A stretch of 64,000 nucleotides of DNA from Rebecca billardiae RCC1528 (Eukaryota; Haptophyta), in assembly GCA_965240325.2 (NCBI GenBank), contig OZ251234.1, forward strand, positions 186,001-250,000. Direction: 5' to 3'. Under the pieces are notes generated by a model. It had not been told where the DNA came from. It ran no database searches and saw nothing but the letters and a program-made list of their open reading frames with translations. Position numbers and translations under genes: made by a program. Shown here one piece after another: positions 24,012 through 35,084 of the stretch (within the stretch, counting starts at the first letter, position 1; each line of letters opens with the position of its first letter).

Positions 24012-24100
<89 letters not shown>
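23999..24100. repeat. (GA)n microsatellite
   Basis: About 100 bp of nearly uninterrupted AG/GA dinucleotides, with TGAGTGAG near the start and one AAAG interruption. Confidence 0.97.
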
Positions 24101-24210
24101 GCTCGACACTTCATCATCACTCGTCCGATTATACTCATATCTGATTCGTCTGAATCGGGCAGCCGTACAGTAGTCACTCGTGACTCGTCAGACCGGTTTT
24201 AATATAATAG

Positions 24211-24795
24211 TTACTGACGCCCTATAATACGACGGTATAATATTGCTTGCTGATCCGCCGTGAGACGACTCTCAGCGAAAGTTGGTTGGCGCTTGGCTCG
24301 ACCCGGCGCAAACCCCGCGGTGATGGCTGATGCACACAAGCCACGAGAGCAGCTCGCTGGACGCCTTTCCGCCGCGCCGGCCGAACACGGCTCAACAGGC
24401 CGCCGGCGCGCCGCCGCGGTTAGCGCGCTCGCCGCCGCCGCGCTCCTGCCTCGACAGCTCGCCGCCCGCTGCTGCCGCCACGGCGCCGGCTGGTGGCGGT
24501 GCCGCTCGCACTCGGCGTGGCCATGCTCGCCGCACGCTGCATGCACGCCGCCGCTCGCTGCCGCTCGCCCGCAGAGGGGCGAGCGCGCGCCCGCGCAGCT
24601 CAACAACAGCCTTCTGCCGCGCCGTTGGCGCGCTCGCTGCCGCCGCACTCCTGCCTCGTCAGCTCGCCGCCCGCTGCTGCCACCACGGCGCGCGGCAGCG
24701 GTGCCGCTCGCACTCGGCGTGCACCCTACCGCTCGAGAGGCTCTGCCTCTCGCGGAGCGCAGCGCTTGCCCGACCGCCCCACCGCGCTCACGAGG
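24211..24795. other. GC-rich low-complexity sequence, no supported gene
   Basis: Several frames on both strands stay open across 24.2-25.5 kb, but the products are repetitive Arg/Ala/Pro sequences and no frame is favoured. Part of the repeat island leading into the 45-bp minisatellite. Confidence 0.45.
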
Positions 24796-25065
24796 CCCTG
24801 CCTCTCGCGGCGGGCGGCTCACGCCCCACCGCTTGCGAGGCCCTGCCTCTCGCGGCGCGCGGCTCACGCCCCACCGCTCACGAGGCCCTGCCTCTCGCGG
24901 CGCGCGGCTCACGCCCCACCGCTCGAGAGGCCCTGCCTCTCGCGGCGCGCGGCTCACGCCCCACCGCTCACGATGCCCTGCCTCTCGCGGCGCGCGGCTC
25001 ACGCCCCACCGCTCGAGAGGCCCTGCCTCTCGCGGCGCGCGGCTCACGCGCGCCACCTGTCGCGC
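24796..25065. repeat. 45-bp minisatellite, six copies
   Basis: The unit starts CCCTGCCTCTCGCGGCGCGC and recurs at 24796, 24841, 24886, 24931, 24976 and 25021, exactly every 45 bp. Because 45 is a multiple of three, all frames remain open through it and encode a 15-residue repeat in each frame. Confidence 0.95.
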
Positions 25066-25555
25066 GCGCCGCCCGCTCGTCGTCAGCATGCGCCGATACG
25101 CGCCGCTCGAGCCGGCTCTGCCGCTCGCGGCCCGGTCACGCCGCCAGGCCCGGCACTGCCGCCAGTGGCTCGCACCCGTCGCTCGAGCCGGCTCTGCCGC
25201 TCGCGGCCCGGCTCTGATGCGCGCCGCATGACTACCTTTGCTGCGCCGAGTGCGCGCGTCACGACCGCGCCGCGCGTGCGCCTGGCGCGCCTCGCCCATC
25301 ATCGGTGCGCGCCGGTGCCTGCCGCTCGGGCTGGCACTGGCGCTCGCGGTGCGGACCGCACCCGTCCCGGCCTGCTGCTGCCAGTGCCTCGCCCAAGGGT
25401 GTCCAACGTGCTCACCTCCCAGTGTTGGAGAGAGGTGATACTGTGTCTCTACCAAGCCTCGTAGCGTGTAGCGTGGGCGGAGGGTGCAAAGGGGTGATGT
25501 CGCCACGAGGTCGCTGCGAGAATAAAAAGAAATCAGTGTTGGAGTCTAAGCTTTC

Positions 25556-25927
25556 GTGGCGACCTCGTAGCGACCTCGCAGCCGTCGCCACGAGATCGTG
25601 GCGACTTCGCCACGATCTCGTGGCGACATCCGGATGTCGCCACGAGATCGCCACGATCTCGTGGCGACATCCGGATGTCGCCACGAGATCGTGGCGACAC
25701 TGTCCGATGTCGCCACGACGTCGCCACGATCTCGTGGCGACATCCGGATGTCGCCACGACGTCGCCACGACGTCGTGGCGACATCCGGATGTCGCCACGA
25801 GATCGTGGCGACACTGTCCGATGTCGCCACGACGTCGCCACGATCTCGTGGCGACGTCCGAATGTCGCCACGAGATCGTGGCGACGTCGTGGCGACATCC
25901 GGATGTCGCCACGACGTCGTGGCGACC
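25556..25927. repeat. Array of nested palindromes (CGTGGCGAC / GTCGCCACG)
   Basis: Roughly 370 bp made of alternating CGTGGCGAC and its complement GTCGCCACG, separated by short self-complementary spacers such as ATCCGGAT, GATC and ACGTC. Perfect palindromes of 36 bp occur, for example centred near 25630. A higher-order unit containing ACTGTCC repeats about every 114 bp (25687 and 25801). Single strands could fold into many alternative hairpins. Confidence 0.95.
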
Positions 25928-28007
25928 TCGCCGGGCCGTTCACGGCCGGAAGGCCTCCGTGCAACGGACAGCTGTTCGTTCAGCTTGAATTCCGTGTCCT
26001 TCGACCGGACGAGAGCTCCGTCTGGTTCCGGAGCAAATGAATCCATAGTAGTAGTAGTACCGCCGTCATGATGGCGCCCGGCGCCGCCATCTATCGTCGA
26101 GCTTCATAATGGCGGCGATGAGGCTGCTCAAGCGGCGTCGCGCCTAGCCACAAGCCTCTGTAATGAGCAGCTCTTTGCCACAACCAACGCCGTGCAGTCA
26201 CGCACGACGCCTGCACCACGGCGCTGGCGTGGATAGAGATCGACGTCGATGCACAGGCGGCAAGCGCCGGCGCGCGCCCTTGAATGAGATCTGTCTAGAC
26301 CGATGCCTCGTTCGTGGCAGCACGCCGCACTGTCACGCGCTCGTGATGACCAGACAGGCTTCGAGCGCTGCACGTATGCTGGCGCTGTCCTGCGGCGGTG
26401 CCACTTCGGCACTGAACGGTCGCGCACAGCGTGAGCCCGCAAGGCAGTGGCAACGTCCATGCCAGCCCCGCCCGCTGCCTGCGCGGCCGACTCACGGCGT
26501 GATGACCGCGTCAACCAGTGGCGTGCCGCCACTCAGGCCGAGCACGCTGCCGGCCTAAGTGCCTAACTGCCGTCGGAGCCGCCTGCAGGCGCCGCCACCG
26601 CCGGGCCCGAGCCAAACTTGCGATGGCTGACTGGCACGGCGCCCGGACAGGCGGGCCACAGCGGCCGCGCTGAAGCTGATGAGTGAGATATGGCCCGGTG
26701 ATGATGACGATGCTGACGATGATGAACCCTGAGCGCCGTCACACTCACACTGAACAGACCGCGAGCCCGGACTGGCCCGTGACTGGCACTGATGATTGCT
26801 GATGATAATATAAGTGGCGTCACTCGGCCGGGCCGGGCCAGTCAGGCGGGCGTGGCCGTGAGTGGGCAGTATGACGACTGTCTGTGACTGGTCGTCGGAG
26901 TCGGAGACAGCAGTGCAGTCTCATCTGCAGACTGTGCCCGAGCGACACCGCCTGGCGTCAGTGACGTCATCACCTCGTCGTATATATATACGCGTACTAC
27001 AGCGCAGTAGAGTCTGCGGCTGATACTTACTTGATTCGCCGCCCGCCAGGCGCTGATCGTCGGGCTGCCGGCATCCGCCACCTATAAGTATCTGAGCTTG
27101 CAGTCGGATCGATCGCGACGTGGATGGACTCATCAACGGTCACGTCACTCACTGACGTACGACGACAGGCGTCACACTGACACTATACACTCAACTACGA
27201 GTGCCATCTCGGCCCGACTCGGGAGCCACTCCGGTCCGTGTGACCCGCCCGGCGGTCCAGACAGACGCCGGCGGCACGGGCGCAATGATCGAAGAACTCA
27301 TGACGCCCCGCCGCGCGACGCGCGGGCTGTTTGCTGACGACGACATATATTATATAAGTATATATCGTCATCATCGTCATTGTATACGGCGCCACCTACA
27401 GCGGCGCCGCCGCGCCGCGCCGCGCCGCGCGATTCCACAGCCTCGGCCTGTGTGCCGCCGAGCATGGCATCAGGCGCGGCCGCTGGGCTGCGCATCCGAG
27501 CGCCCGCGCCCGCCATCGAGTGCTCAGCAGTGTCAGCGCCACCGCGCCGCGCCGCGCCGCGCCGCGCCGCGCGATTCCACCTTAGCCTCGGCCAATGTGC
27601 CGCGCCCACGCAGCAGACATCATGTCGGTGGCGTGAGCGCTAGACGAGTGGGACGCGCGGGCACGGCGTCGACGCTAAGCTCGTATGCACCGCCAACGCT
27701 GCCGAGCGAGCATGTCAGCTCAATGCAGTGCGCCGCGGCCGAGCGCGCGTGCACAAGCGGCCGAGGCCGCGACTGCGCATGCGTGCGCACCGACGCCTCG
27801 GCAGAGGCAGCGGTGCGCGCGAGCACGCTCAGCCGGGGCCACCTCCACCATCGTCTCTACGCGTCAGTCTGCCACAGTCGACACGCGCCACCGCCACGCG
27901 CCGCGCCGCGCGCCTGCCGCCTTCGCCGAGGCCGCGGCGCGGCGGTGCGGCGGCGCGGCCGTGTTGGCCGCGCGCGGGGGCGGCCGCGCATGGGCGCATG
28001 GCCGCGG
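25928..28007. other. Repeat-island spacer, no supported gene
   Basis: Mixed composition. 26040-27340 is moderately A+T-rich with ATG-GTG and TATATA stretches; 27400-27640 has CGCCGCGC runs. At 27700-27800 there is a diverged, inverted partial copy of the downstream satellite (complement of CATCGAGCTGACATGCGTG). Protein-like fragments near 26110-26290 in more than one frame (for example EQLFATTNAVQ) may be coding remnants. Nothing could be named. Confidence 0.45.
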
Positions 28008-29935
28008 CATCGAGCTAACACGCGTGCTCGACGGCGGCGCGCGCGAGCGCACTCGGGCAAGGCAACCAACGACTGCCATCACCGCCGCGTGCCGCCGCCG
28101 CGCGCCGCGCGCCGCGCGCCCGCCGCCTCCGCCAAGCCGGAGGCGCGCAAACACGCGGTCGCGTTCGCTGCGCGCGGCCAGCGCGCGCTCGACCGCGGCG
28201 CGCGACATCGAGCTGACATGCGTGCTCGATGACAGCAGCGGCGCGCGCGAGCGCACTCGGCCGATGCAATCTCCGCCATCGACTCCACGCGCGCGCGACT
28301 GCCGTCATCGCCGCGTGCCGCTGCCGCGCGCCGCGCGCCCGCCACCCCCGGCGAGGCGGCGGCGCGCCGCACGCGGCCGCGTCCGCGCGCCCAACCGCGG
28401 CGCGCGACATCGAGCTGACACGCGTGCTCGGCGGCGGCGGCGGTGCACGCGAGCGCACTCGGCCGAGGCAGCCTCCGCCATCGACTCCACGCGCGCGCGA
28501 CTGCCGTTATCGCCGCGTGCCGCCGCCGCGCGCCGCGCGCCCGCCGCCCCCGGCGAGGCAGCGGCGCGGCGCGGCGCGGCGCCGCACGCGGCCGCTGCCG
28601 CGGCCGCGCGCCCGGCCGCGGCGCGCGGCATCGAGCTGACACGCGTGCTCGGCGGCGGCGGCGGTGCACGCGAGCGCACTCGGCCGATGCAGTCTCCGCC
28701 ATTGACTCCGTGCGCGCGCGACTGCCGTCATCGCCGGGTGCCGCCGCCGCGCGCCGCGCGCCCGCCGCCCCTGGCGAGGCGGCGCGGCGCGGCGCGGCCG
28801 CGCGGCCGCGTTGGCCGCACGCGGCCGCGGCCGCGGCCGCGCGCCCGGCCGCGGCGCGCGGCATCGAGCTGACACGCGTGCTCGGCGGCGGCGGCGGTGC
28901 AAGCGAGCGCACTCGGCCGAGGCAGCCTCCGCCATTGACTCCGCGCGCGCGCGACTGCCGTCATCGCGGGGTGCCGCCGCCGCGCGCCGCGCGCCCGCCG
29001 CCCCCGGCGAGGCGGCGGCGCGGCACGGCGCGGCGCCGCACGCGGCCGCTGCCGCGGCCGCGCGCCCGGCCGCGGCGCGCGGCATCGAGCTGACACGCGT
29101 GCTCGGCGGCGGCGGCGGTGCACGCGAGCGCACTCGGCCGAGGCAGCCTCCGCCATCGTCTCCGCGCGCGCGCGACTGCCGTCATCGCCGCGTGCCGCCG
29201 CCGCGTGCCGCGCGCCCGCCGCCTCCGGCGAGGAGGCGGCGCGGCGCGGCGCGGCCGCGCGGCCGCGTTGGCCGCACGCGGCCGCGGTCGCGGCCGCGCG
29301 CGGTCGGCCGCGGCGCGCGGCATCGAGCTGACACGCGTGCTCAGCGGCGGCGGCGGTGCACGCGAGCGCACTCGGCCGAGGCAGCCTCCGCCATCGACTC
29401 CACGCGCGCGCGACTGCCGTCATCGCCGCGTGCCGCCGCCGCGCGCCGCGCGCCCGCCGCTTCCGGCGAGGCGGCGGCGCGGCACGGCGCGGCGCCGCAC
29501 GCGGCCGCTGCCGCGGCCGCGCGCCCGGCCGCGGCGCGCGGCATCGAGCTGACACGCGTGCTCGGCGGCGGCGGCGGTGCACGCGAGCGCACTCGGCCGA
29601 GGCAGCCTCCGCCATCGACTCCACGCGCGCGCGACTGCCGTCATCGCCGCGCGCCGCCGCCGCGCGCCGCGCGCCCGCCGCTTCCGGCGAGGCGGCGGCG
29701 CGGCACGGCGCGGCGCCGCACGCGGCCGCGGCCGCGGCCGCGCGCCCGGCCGCGGCGCGCGGCATCGAGCTGACACGCGTGCTCGGCGGCGGCGGCGGTG
29801 CACGCGAGCGCACTCGGCCGAGGCAGCCTCCGCCATCGTCTCCGCGCGCGCGCGACTGCCGTCAACGCCGTGCACCGCCGCCGTGTGCCGCGCGCCCACC
29901 GCCTCCACCAAGGCGGCTGCGCGGCTGCGCACGCT
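28008..29935. repeat. GC-rich satellite array, nine units of ~200-238 bp
   Basis: The landmark CATCGAGCTGACACGCGTGC starts units at 28008, 28206, 28408, 28629, 28862, 29083, 29321, 29542 and 29763. The spacing is 198, 202, 221, 233, 221, 238, 221 and 221 bp. The later units are close copies (221-bp form), while the first three are shorter and diverged. Each unit contains CG-rich purine/pyrimidine alternation and long runs of CGCCGCCGC. Open frames cross the array on both strands, but no frame is conserved in preference to the others, so no protein is called. Confidence 0.9.
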
Positions 29936-29938
29936 GAG

Positions 29939-30250
29939 CTACACGCCGCCAATCGAGTCCGCCTCGAGGTAGTGCGCCACGAGCTCCGGGTGGCTCGAGT
30001 CGAGGCTGAGGCAGGTGGCGCAGTCGTCGGGTGTCACCTTACCAAAGCAGCACGGCATAGCTCCTTGTCCGCGGCGTGGCAGTGCCCTTGTCCGCGGCCT
30101 CGACGAACGCGGCGTCATCGTCGAGGCCGAGCTCCGCGCACGCCGTCCGGAGTTGCTCGGCCGCCGCGATCGGCGCCGTCCGTTCTGCCCTCGGCGGCGG
30201 CGAAGTGCTCGGCGTGCGTCCCGGCCCGACATGAAATGAATTCCGAGTCG
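29939..30250 (-). pseudogene. Fragment of a decayed protein-coding gene
   Basis: Two balanced peptides lie next to each other on the minus strand in different frames: AAAEQLRTACAELGLDDDAA...FVEAADKG (about 30170-30090), then MPCCFGKVTPDDCATCLSLD and SSHPELVAHYLEADSIGGV ending at a stop at 29939. A frameshift between them and absence of a clear upstream part suggest a broken gene fragment. The CCxG...CATC cysteines might be metal-binding. No family recognised. Confidence 0.35.
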
Positions 30251-31836
30251 GAAACGGCGACCGTTCCGGCCAAATGAATGTCGCCTGCCGCCGGCGCCCG
30301 GCGGTGGCAGCCAGAGCAATCTGAAATCGGTCTGAAATCCGGCCGACGCGCGCGACTCGCCCGTCAAGTTCCGGCGGAGCTCGCGCGCGAGATGCACGCG
30401 CCGGTGCTACACCCGCTCAAGCGCTCGCCCGCGACGTCCGTCACGCGCGAGATCCCGGACAGATGCTCTCTCGACTTCAGCAGCACGGTGGCTACGCGAT
30501 CCTGACCCTACCCACTGCGACGCACGGCCTGCTGGCCGGCGCGGGTCGCGCGACGCGCGTCGGCCGCCGGAGCGACGCCGGCCAGCATTGGAAATGTCAC
30601 TCAGGCGGCCGGGCGCGTGCGTGTCGACATCGAGGCGGCGAGGAGTGCGCCGCACGCGCAGTACAAGCGGCGATGGCGGGAGTACAAGCGGCGATGGCGG
30701 GGTGACGGCTGGAGCCCCGGGACGGACCAAGTCGTGGCGCCGGGGTACCGCCCGAGGACGCTCGTCGGCGCCTCTGCTCAGAGGACTTCGACGGATCCGT
30801 GCGCGGCGGCGGGGATGCCGATCGAGGCGCACGCCTCGCGTCTGCACGAGTGAGCTACAAGTACGTCCGTCCCGTTCCCTCTCGGGGTGGACACCGTGCG
30901 CGGCGCGGCGCGCCTCGCGCTGCGCGCGCGCGGCGGGCGGCGCGAGCCGCCGGCCACATGAGACACCGAGCACTCTGCAGTTACTAGACGCTCAGTGACG
31001 CCCTCGGAAGCACAGCCGCAGGCACGAGGTCCGGAAGACAGGCGCGCCAGCCACGAGGGCTCCGCGGCGGCGCGACACCGCGCCGTTCCGCCGCCGCACG
31101 GCGCGCGCCGCCCTCCTGCCTGACGACTCAGACGGAGTCGGACAGGTACTGTACGTCCGTTTGACGAGGCGTCGTCCGGAAGTGCGCGAATAAACGCGGC
31201 GGTTCAAGGCGAGGAAATCCGTCGAGCGGAGCTCTCGGAAATGGAGAGCGGAGCTCGGAAAATCGCGGCGGGTTTTCCGGCCTTTTTGGGCGGGCTTTCC
31301 GGTCGCCACGAGGCGTTCCGGAGTCCGCTCGCGTCGCAGCGACCTCGCAGCGGAAGGGCCTTCCGCCACGGGGCTTGGTAGAAACGGATAACGCCTGATC
31401 ACGAGTCCGAGTTTGGCCGTGCTCATTCCGGTCGGGGCGGTTGACCAACCACGGCCCCCCGGAAGGTTAAAATATGGTGGTAGTCGCGTCATTAGTTGTA
31501 AGTAATAATCGTCAAGGTGAATTTTCGCGAACCGATATTAACTTGCATCAGAAGATGTTGACGAGCACTTGAGCAGATAGAAGAATCTTCCAATATATCA
31601 TGACTTTCAGGGCGATACAATCTTGAGTGAGTGGAGATCGAGATCGGGCCAGTTCAATTACTCATTGTTCATATTTTACGTATTGACGAGAACTCATCAT
31701 CGAATTCGTCGAGAAGACGATGACGGTTAATATGTCCTTCTTCCCGCCCTTAAATCTTCGCAATAGTCAATGAACGGCCCTCGCTCGCTCGGGCGTCGCG
31801 ACGGGCCAGCCTCAATCAAGTGAGTGGACGCACGTC
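30251..31836. other. Right end of the repeat island, no supported gene
   Basis: GC-rich to 31490, then distinctly A+T-rich to 31760. A minus frame at 30992-31492 is open but has no recognisable domain. The A+T-rich 300 bp before 31837 probably include the promoter of the 7TM-TIR gene. Confidence 0.45.
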
Positions 31837-34800
31837 ATGTGGGCCTCCCCGATCGCCCTCGTCCTGCTCCTCTCGGCGCTCACTGCTCGCGCGCAGCTCG
31901 TCATCACCAGCGGGCCGTCGCGGCTTGTCGGGCGTGAGTTCATCGCGCCGCCATTCCGCTTCTCCCCGCACCCCTTCGACGTGGAGGCCGCGCCGGTGAT
32001 CCTGACCGAAGGCGCGGAGTGGTCGTACGCGTCGTGTCCGCCGGCGTACGTCGGGCCGCACGTGCTGCGCGGCGCCATCGTCATTCATGCGCAGCCAAAT
32101 TTTGTGCTGTGCTCACTCGAAGAGCACGCGCGGGGCGCGCGCGCGCTGAGCCGCGTCGCCGCGTGGGCGTTGTGGGTCGATGCAGCGGTGGTGTTTGAGA
32201 CGGAAGTCGGGTCTTTCAAGAACGTCTGGCTGCTGGGCGACGTGGGCGCGATCGCCTCTCCACCGGCAGTGGACCTGGGCGGCTGGCAGACTGCCCCACT
32301 CATCAAGGTCCTGCGCGAGGGCTCCGTCGTGAGCGCGAGCCTCAGCCCCTCCGTGTCGGAGTGGGATCGCATGCGTGCGTCGGGGTGGCTCTTCCTGTTC
32401 CAGATCAGCTTCGGGCTGCTCGCGCTGGGGCACGCCGAGTACGCGCTGGCGCGTCTCGCCGCCTTCGTGGGTGCGGACGGCGGTCCACGTCCGAGCATCG
32501 CACAGGTCATGCTCCTGCTCGAGGTGCTCGCCAACGCGATGCGAGCGGTGCAATCCGCCGACCCAAACTTTTCTCACGGCCTTTTCCCGATGCACGTCGT
32601 CCTCAGCTTCTTCTGGCTGCCCGTGGTGCTGGCGACGATCACGACGGCGCTGTTCCTCGTGCACTTTGCGCAGGCAGCCGCGCGCGGCATCGCTTCATTC
32701 CGGCTGACCGTGCCCGCGCTCCGCGTCGGGCTGTACGTCCTCTGCCTCACGATGGCGACCGTCTACCTCTGGTTTGAGATCAACCTGAGGCAGCCGTCGA
32801 GCATGAGCTTCTTCATCTTCGTCGCGAGCTCGCAGGGGTTCTACATCGGCTTCCCCGCGCTGCTCGTGGTCCTCAGCCTCGCGACGGACGCGCTGGTCCG
32901 GCGCCGGCTGCGAGACCTCCCGCTGCCCATGCTGCGCTCCCTCTCGGCGCGCGTGCGGCTCTCCGCGCTGCTCTCGGCCGCGCTCGTGGTGCTGGGGCCG
33001 TTCATGTACTGGAGCAAGAACGCGCCGTGGCGCATGCTCGGGATGGGCACGGCGTTCAACCTGCTGAGCCTCGCCGTCTCCAACGCGCAGATCGGCGCAT
33101 TCGCCCCCGCCGGCGTGCGCGTGCGCTACGGGCCGCTGTGCGCGCTCATCCTGCCGGCGTACAGCGCGCTCGAGACGAGGGCGCCCTCGCCGCGCGCGCA
33201 GGCGCGCTCCTTCCTCAAGCCGTCGGCCGTGACGCCAGCTGAGGAGCTGTCGAGCCCCGGCCAGGAGGCGGACGCGGAGGGTCCGACGGTGGGCGACGCG
33301 TTGCACCAGCACACGCACGCGAGCGAGGACGTGGACGACGAGCGGGTGCTCCTCGGCGTCTCGCTCCCGTACCTGCACGAGCTGGCGGAGGCGGAGGCGC
33401 TCACGGCCGAGCACTCCACCTTGCACGTCAGCGCGATCGTCCGCGAGCGCACGAGGGAGAGTGGCGTGTCGCTCGCGGAGCTCGAGTCCGCAGCAGAGAC
33501 GCAAGCGGCGGGCAGGCCTGCGGTGGCGCGGGCCACCCTGTTCGTCTCCCACGCGCAGAGCTGCTCCTTCCTCAAGCTCGTCGACGCGGTGCACGTCCAC
33601 TGCCGCACGCACGGCGTGGACATCCACACGGTGCACGTGTGGATCGACATCTTCTCGTGCGCGCGCGCGCACGCGCCCCGCACGCCGGCCGACACGCGCA
33701 CGCTCAGCCGCGCTGCCAGCCCGCGCCTTACGCGCAAGCCGCCCCGCGCCCCTCCCCTGCCCTCGCCGGCCCGCCACCCTCCCTCCGCGCCTGTGCTGCG
33801 CCGCGCAGCATCCGGCAGCACCACATCTCGACTGAGGTGAAGCGCATCGCCGCCATCGAGCGCGCGATCGGCCGCGTGGTCGTCGTCCTCGACCCGTGGC
33901 ACGACCCCGTCTGCCTGAAGCGGTGCTGGTGGTGCGCGCCCGCCTCTCGCGTCGCCGTGCGCCATCCGGCGCGCCGCTGTCAACTTGCGGGCCACGGCTC
34001 ACGCGCTTCTGCCGCGCGCCGTGCCGCCGCGCACTCGCGCGCTGCGCGCCGGGGCCACAGCCTCTTCGAGATCGCGCAGTGCTCCTTCGCCACGGAGGGC
34101 GCCGACCACTCGCATAGGACGGTGAAAGTGTCGCTCACGATGGCGGAGGAGGAGCGCGTCTCGCTCGTGCGAAGCCTCGAGCAGAACACGGGCACTCTCG
34201 AGCTCGCGCTCAAGCGCTTTGACGTGCGCACCGCCCAGGCGTCTGTCGAGAACGACCGGATCAGCATCCTGCAGCACATCCAGACGCGCGGCTGGCCACG
34301 CGTCGAGGGGCAGCCGTCGTGGTCCAAGCCCGCCCGCACTTCTCCCCAGCTCGTGCCGCGCCCGCGCGCCGAGCCCACCCTCGATCCCATGAACACCCCG
34401 GAGCGCGACGACCCGCCGCCGGACTTCGAGACGATGCGTGCGCACAGCCTGGTCGACGACACGCGGCCAGTGAGCGGCGTCGCGGCGGCTGCGTCAAGCA
34501 TGGACCCGCCGCTCGCCATGAACCACCGCCTCGAGCTGCTGCCCGGCGAAGAGAGCTTCAATCGCTTCAACGAGGTCGTGCGCGAGGAGCTCGCCAGGGC
34601 GGTGGCGGTCATGAGCTGGCAGCTGAGCCGCCCCACCCGCCATTTGCCCTCCGATGCGCGATCGCGCAAGAAGAAGCACCCGTCCGACGGCGCCGTCCGC
34701 CTGTCCCGCGGCTCCTCGGGCAGCTCGAGCCACACGTCGACGCCCGTGCTCATGGCGCGCAGCAGGCCCTCCAGTCACACGTCGACGCCTGCGCTTCAGC

Positions 34801-35084
34801 CGCGGTCGCGAAGCCGACCCTCCAGCCTCTCGACGACACCGGTGGTCAGGGCGCGCAGCAGGCCTGCTACGTTGAGGACCCTCGAGCTGGAGGAGGCCGC
34901 CACCGCCAACGCGAATGCGCAGCCTGGCACACGTCTCGCCTCGCGCACGTCCCCCCTTGTGCTGGCGCGAAGCAGCATCAGAGCCGGTGCAAGCAGCAGA
35001 TCTAATTCTGCTGACGAGGCACAGCTGATGCCTTCAGGCCCGATGGCGGCGGCTCTGACCGCGGCGGCGACTACGACGTCGTGA
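31837..35084 (+). CDS. Signal-peptide / 7TM receptor-like protein with C-terminal TIR-like domain
   Basis: Join of 31837-33656, 33809-33931 and 34061-35084, 988 residues; introns of 152 and 129 bp with GTGCGC donors. Residues 1-20 are a signal peptide (MWASPIALVLLLSALTARAQ) and about 21-180 an ectodomain. About 182-428 contain seven hydrophobic segments, the last followed by a linker (about 430-560). Residues 566 to about 665 form a domain starting LFVSHAQSCSFLKLVDAV, with VWIDIFSIRQHH, AIGRVVVVLDPWHDP and RCWCLFEIAQC. The splice joins restore these motifs across all three exons. The order hydrophobic strand-SH, WIDxFS, VVVxLDPW, WCLxE resembles TIR domains, where the WCxxE glutamate (here E651) is the NAD-cleaving residue. 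The C-terminal 320 residues are Ser/Thr/Arg-rich with HTSTP repeats. Role in cell-surface sensing with cytoplasmic NADase or scaffold output is inference. Confidence 0.75.

Noticed and set aside
24211-25506. 431-residue minus-strand frame with 15-residue repeats
   Set aside because: It is produced by the 45-bp minisatellite, which is open in all frames; no start context, domain or splice support.
25600-25925. CRISPR-like array in the palindromic repeats
   Set aside because: Units are nested palindromes without unique spacers of constant length, and the genome is eukaryotic.
27685-29972. Many long frames on both strands over the satellite array
   Set aside because: Open in several overlapping frames because stops are rare in CG-rich satellite units; no frame is preferentially conserved.
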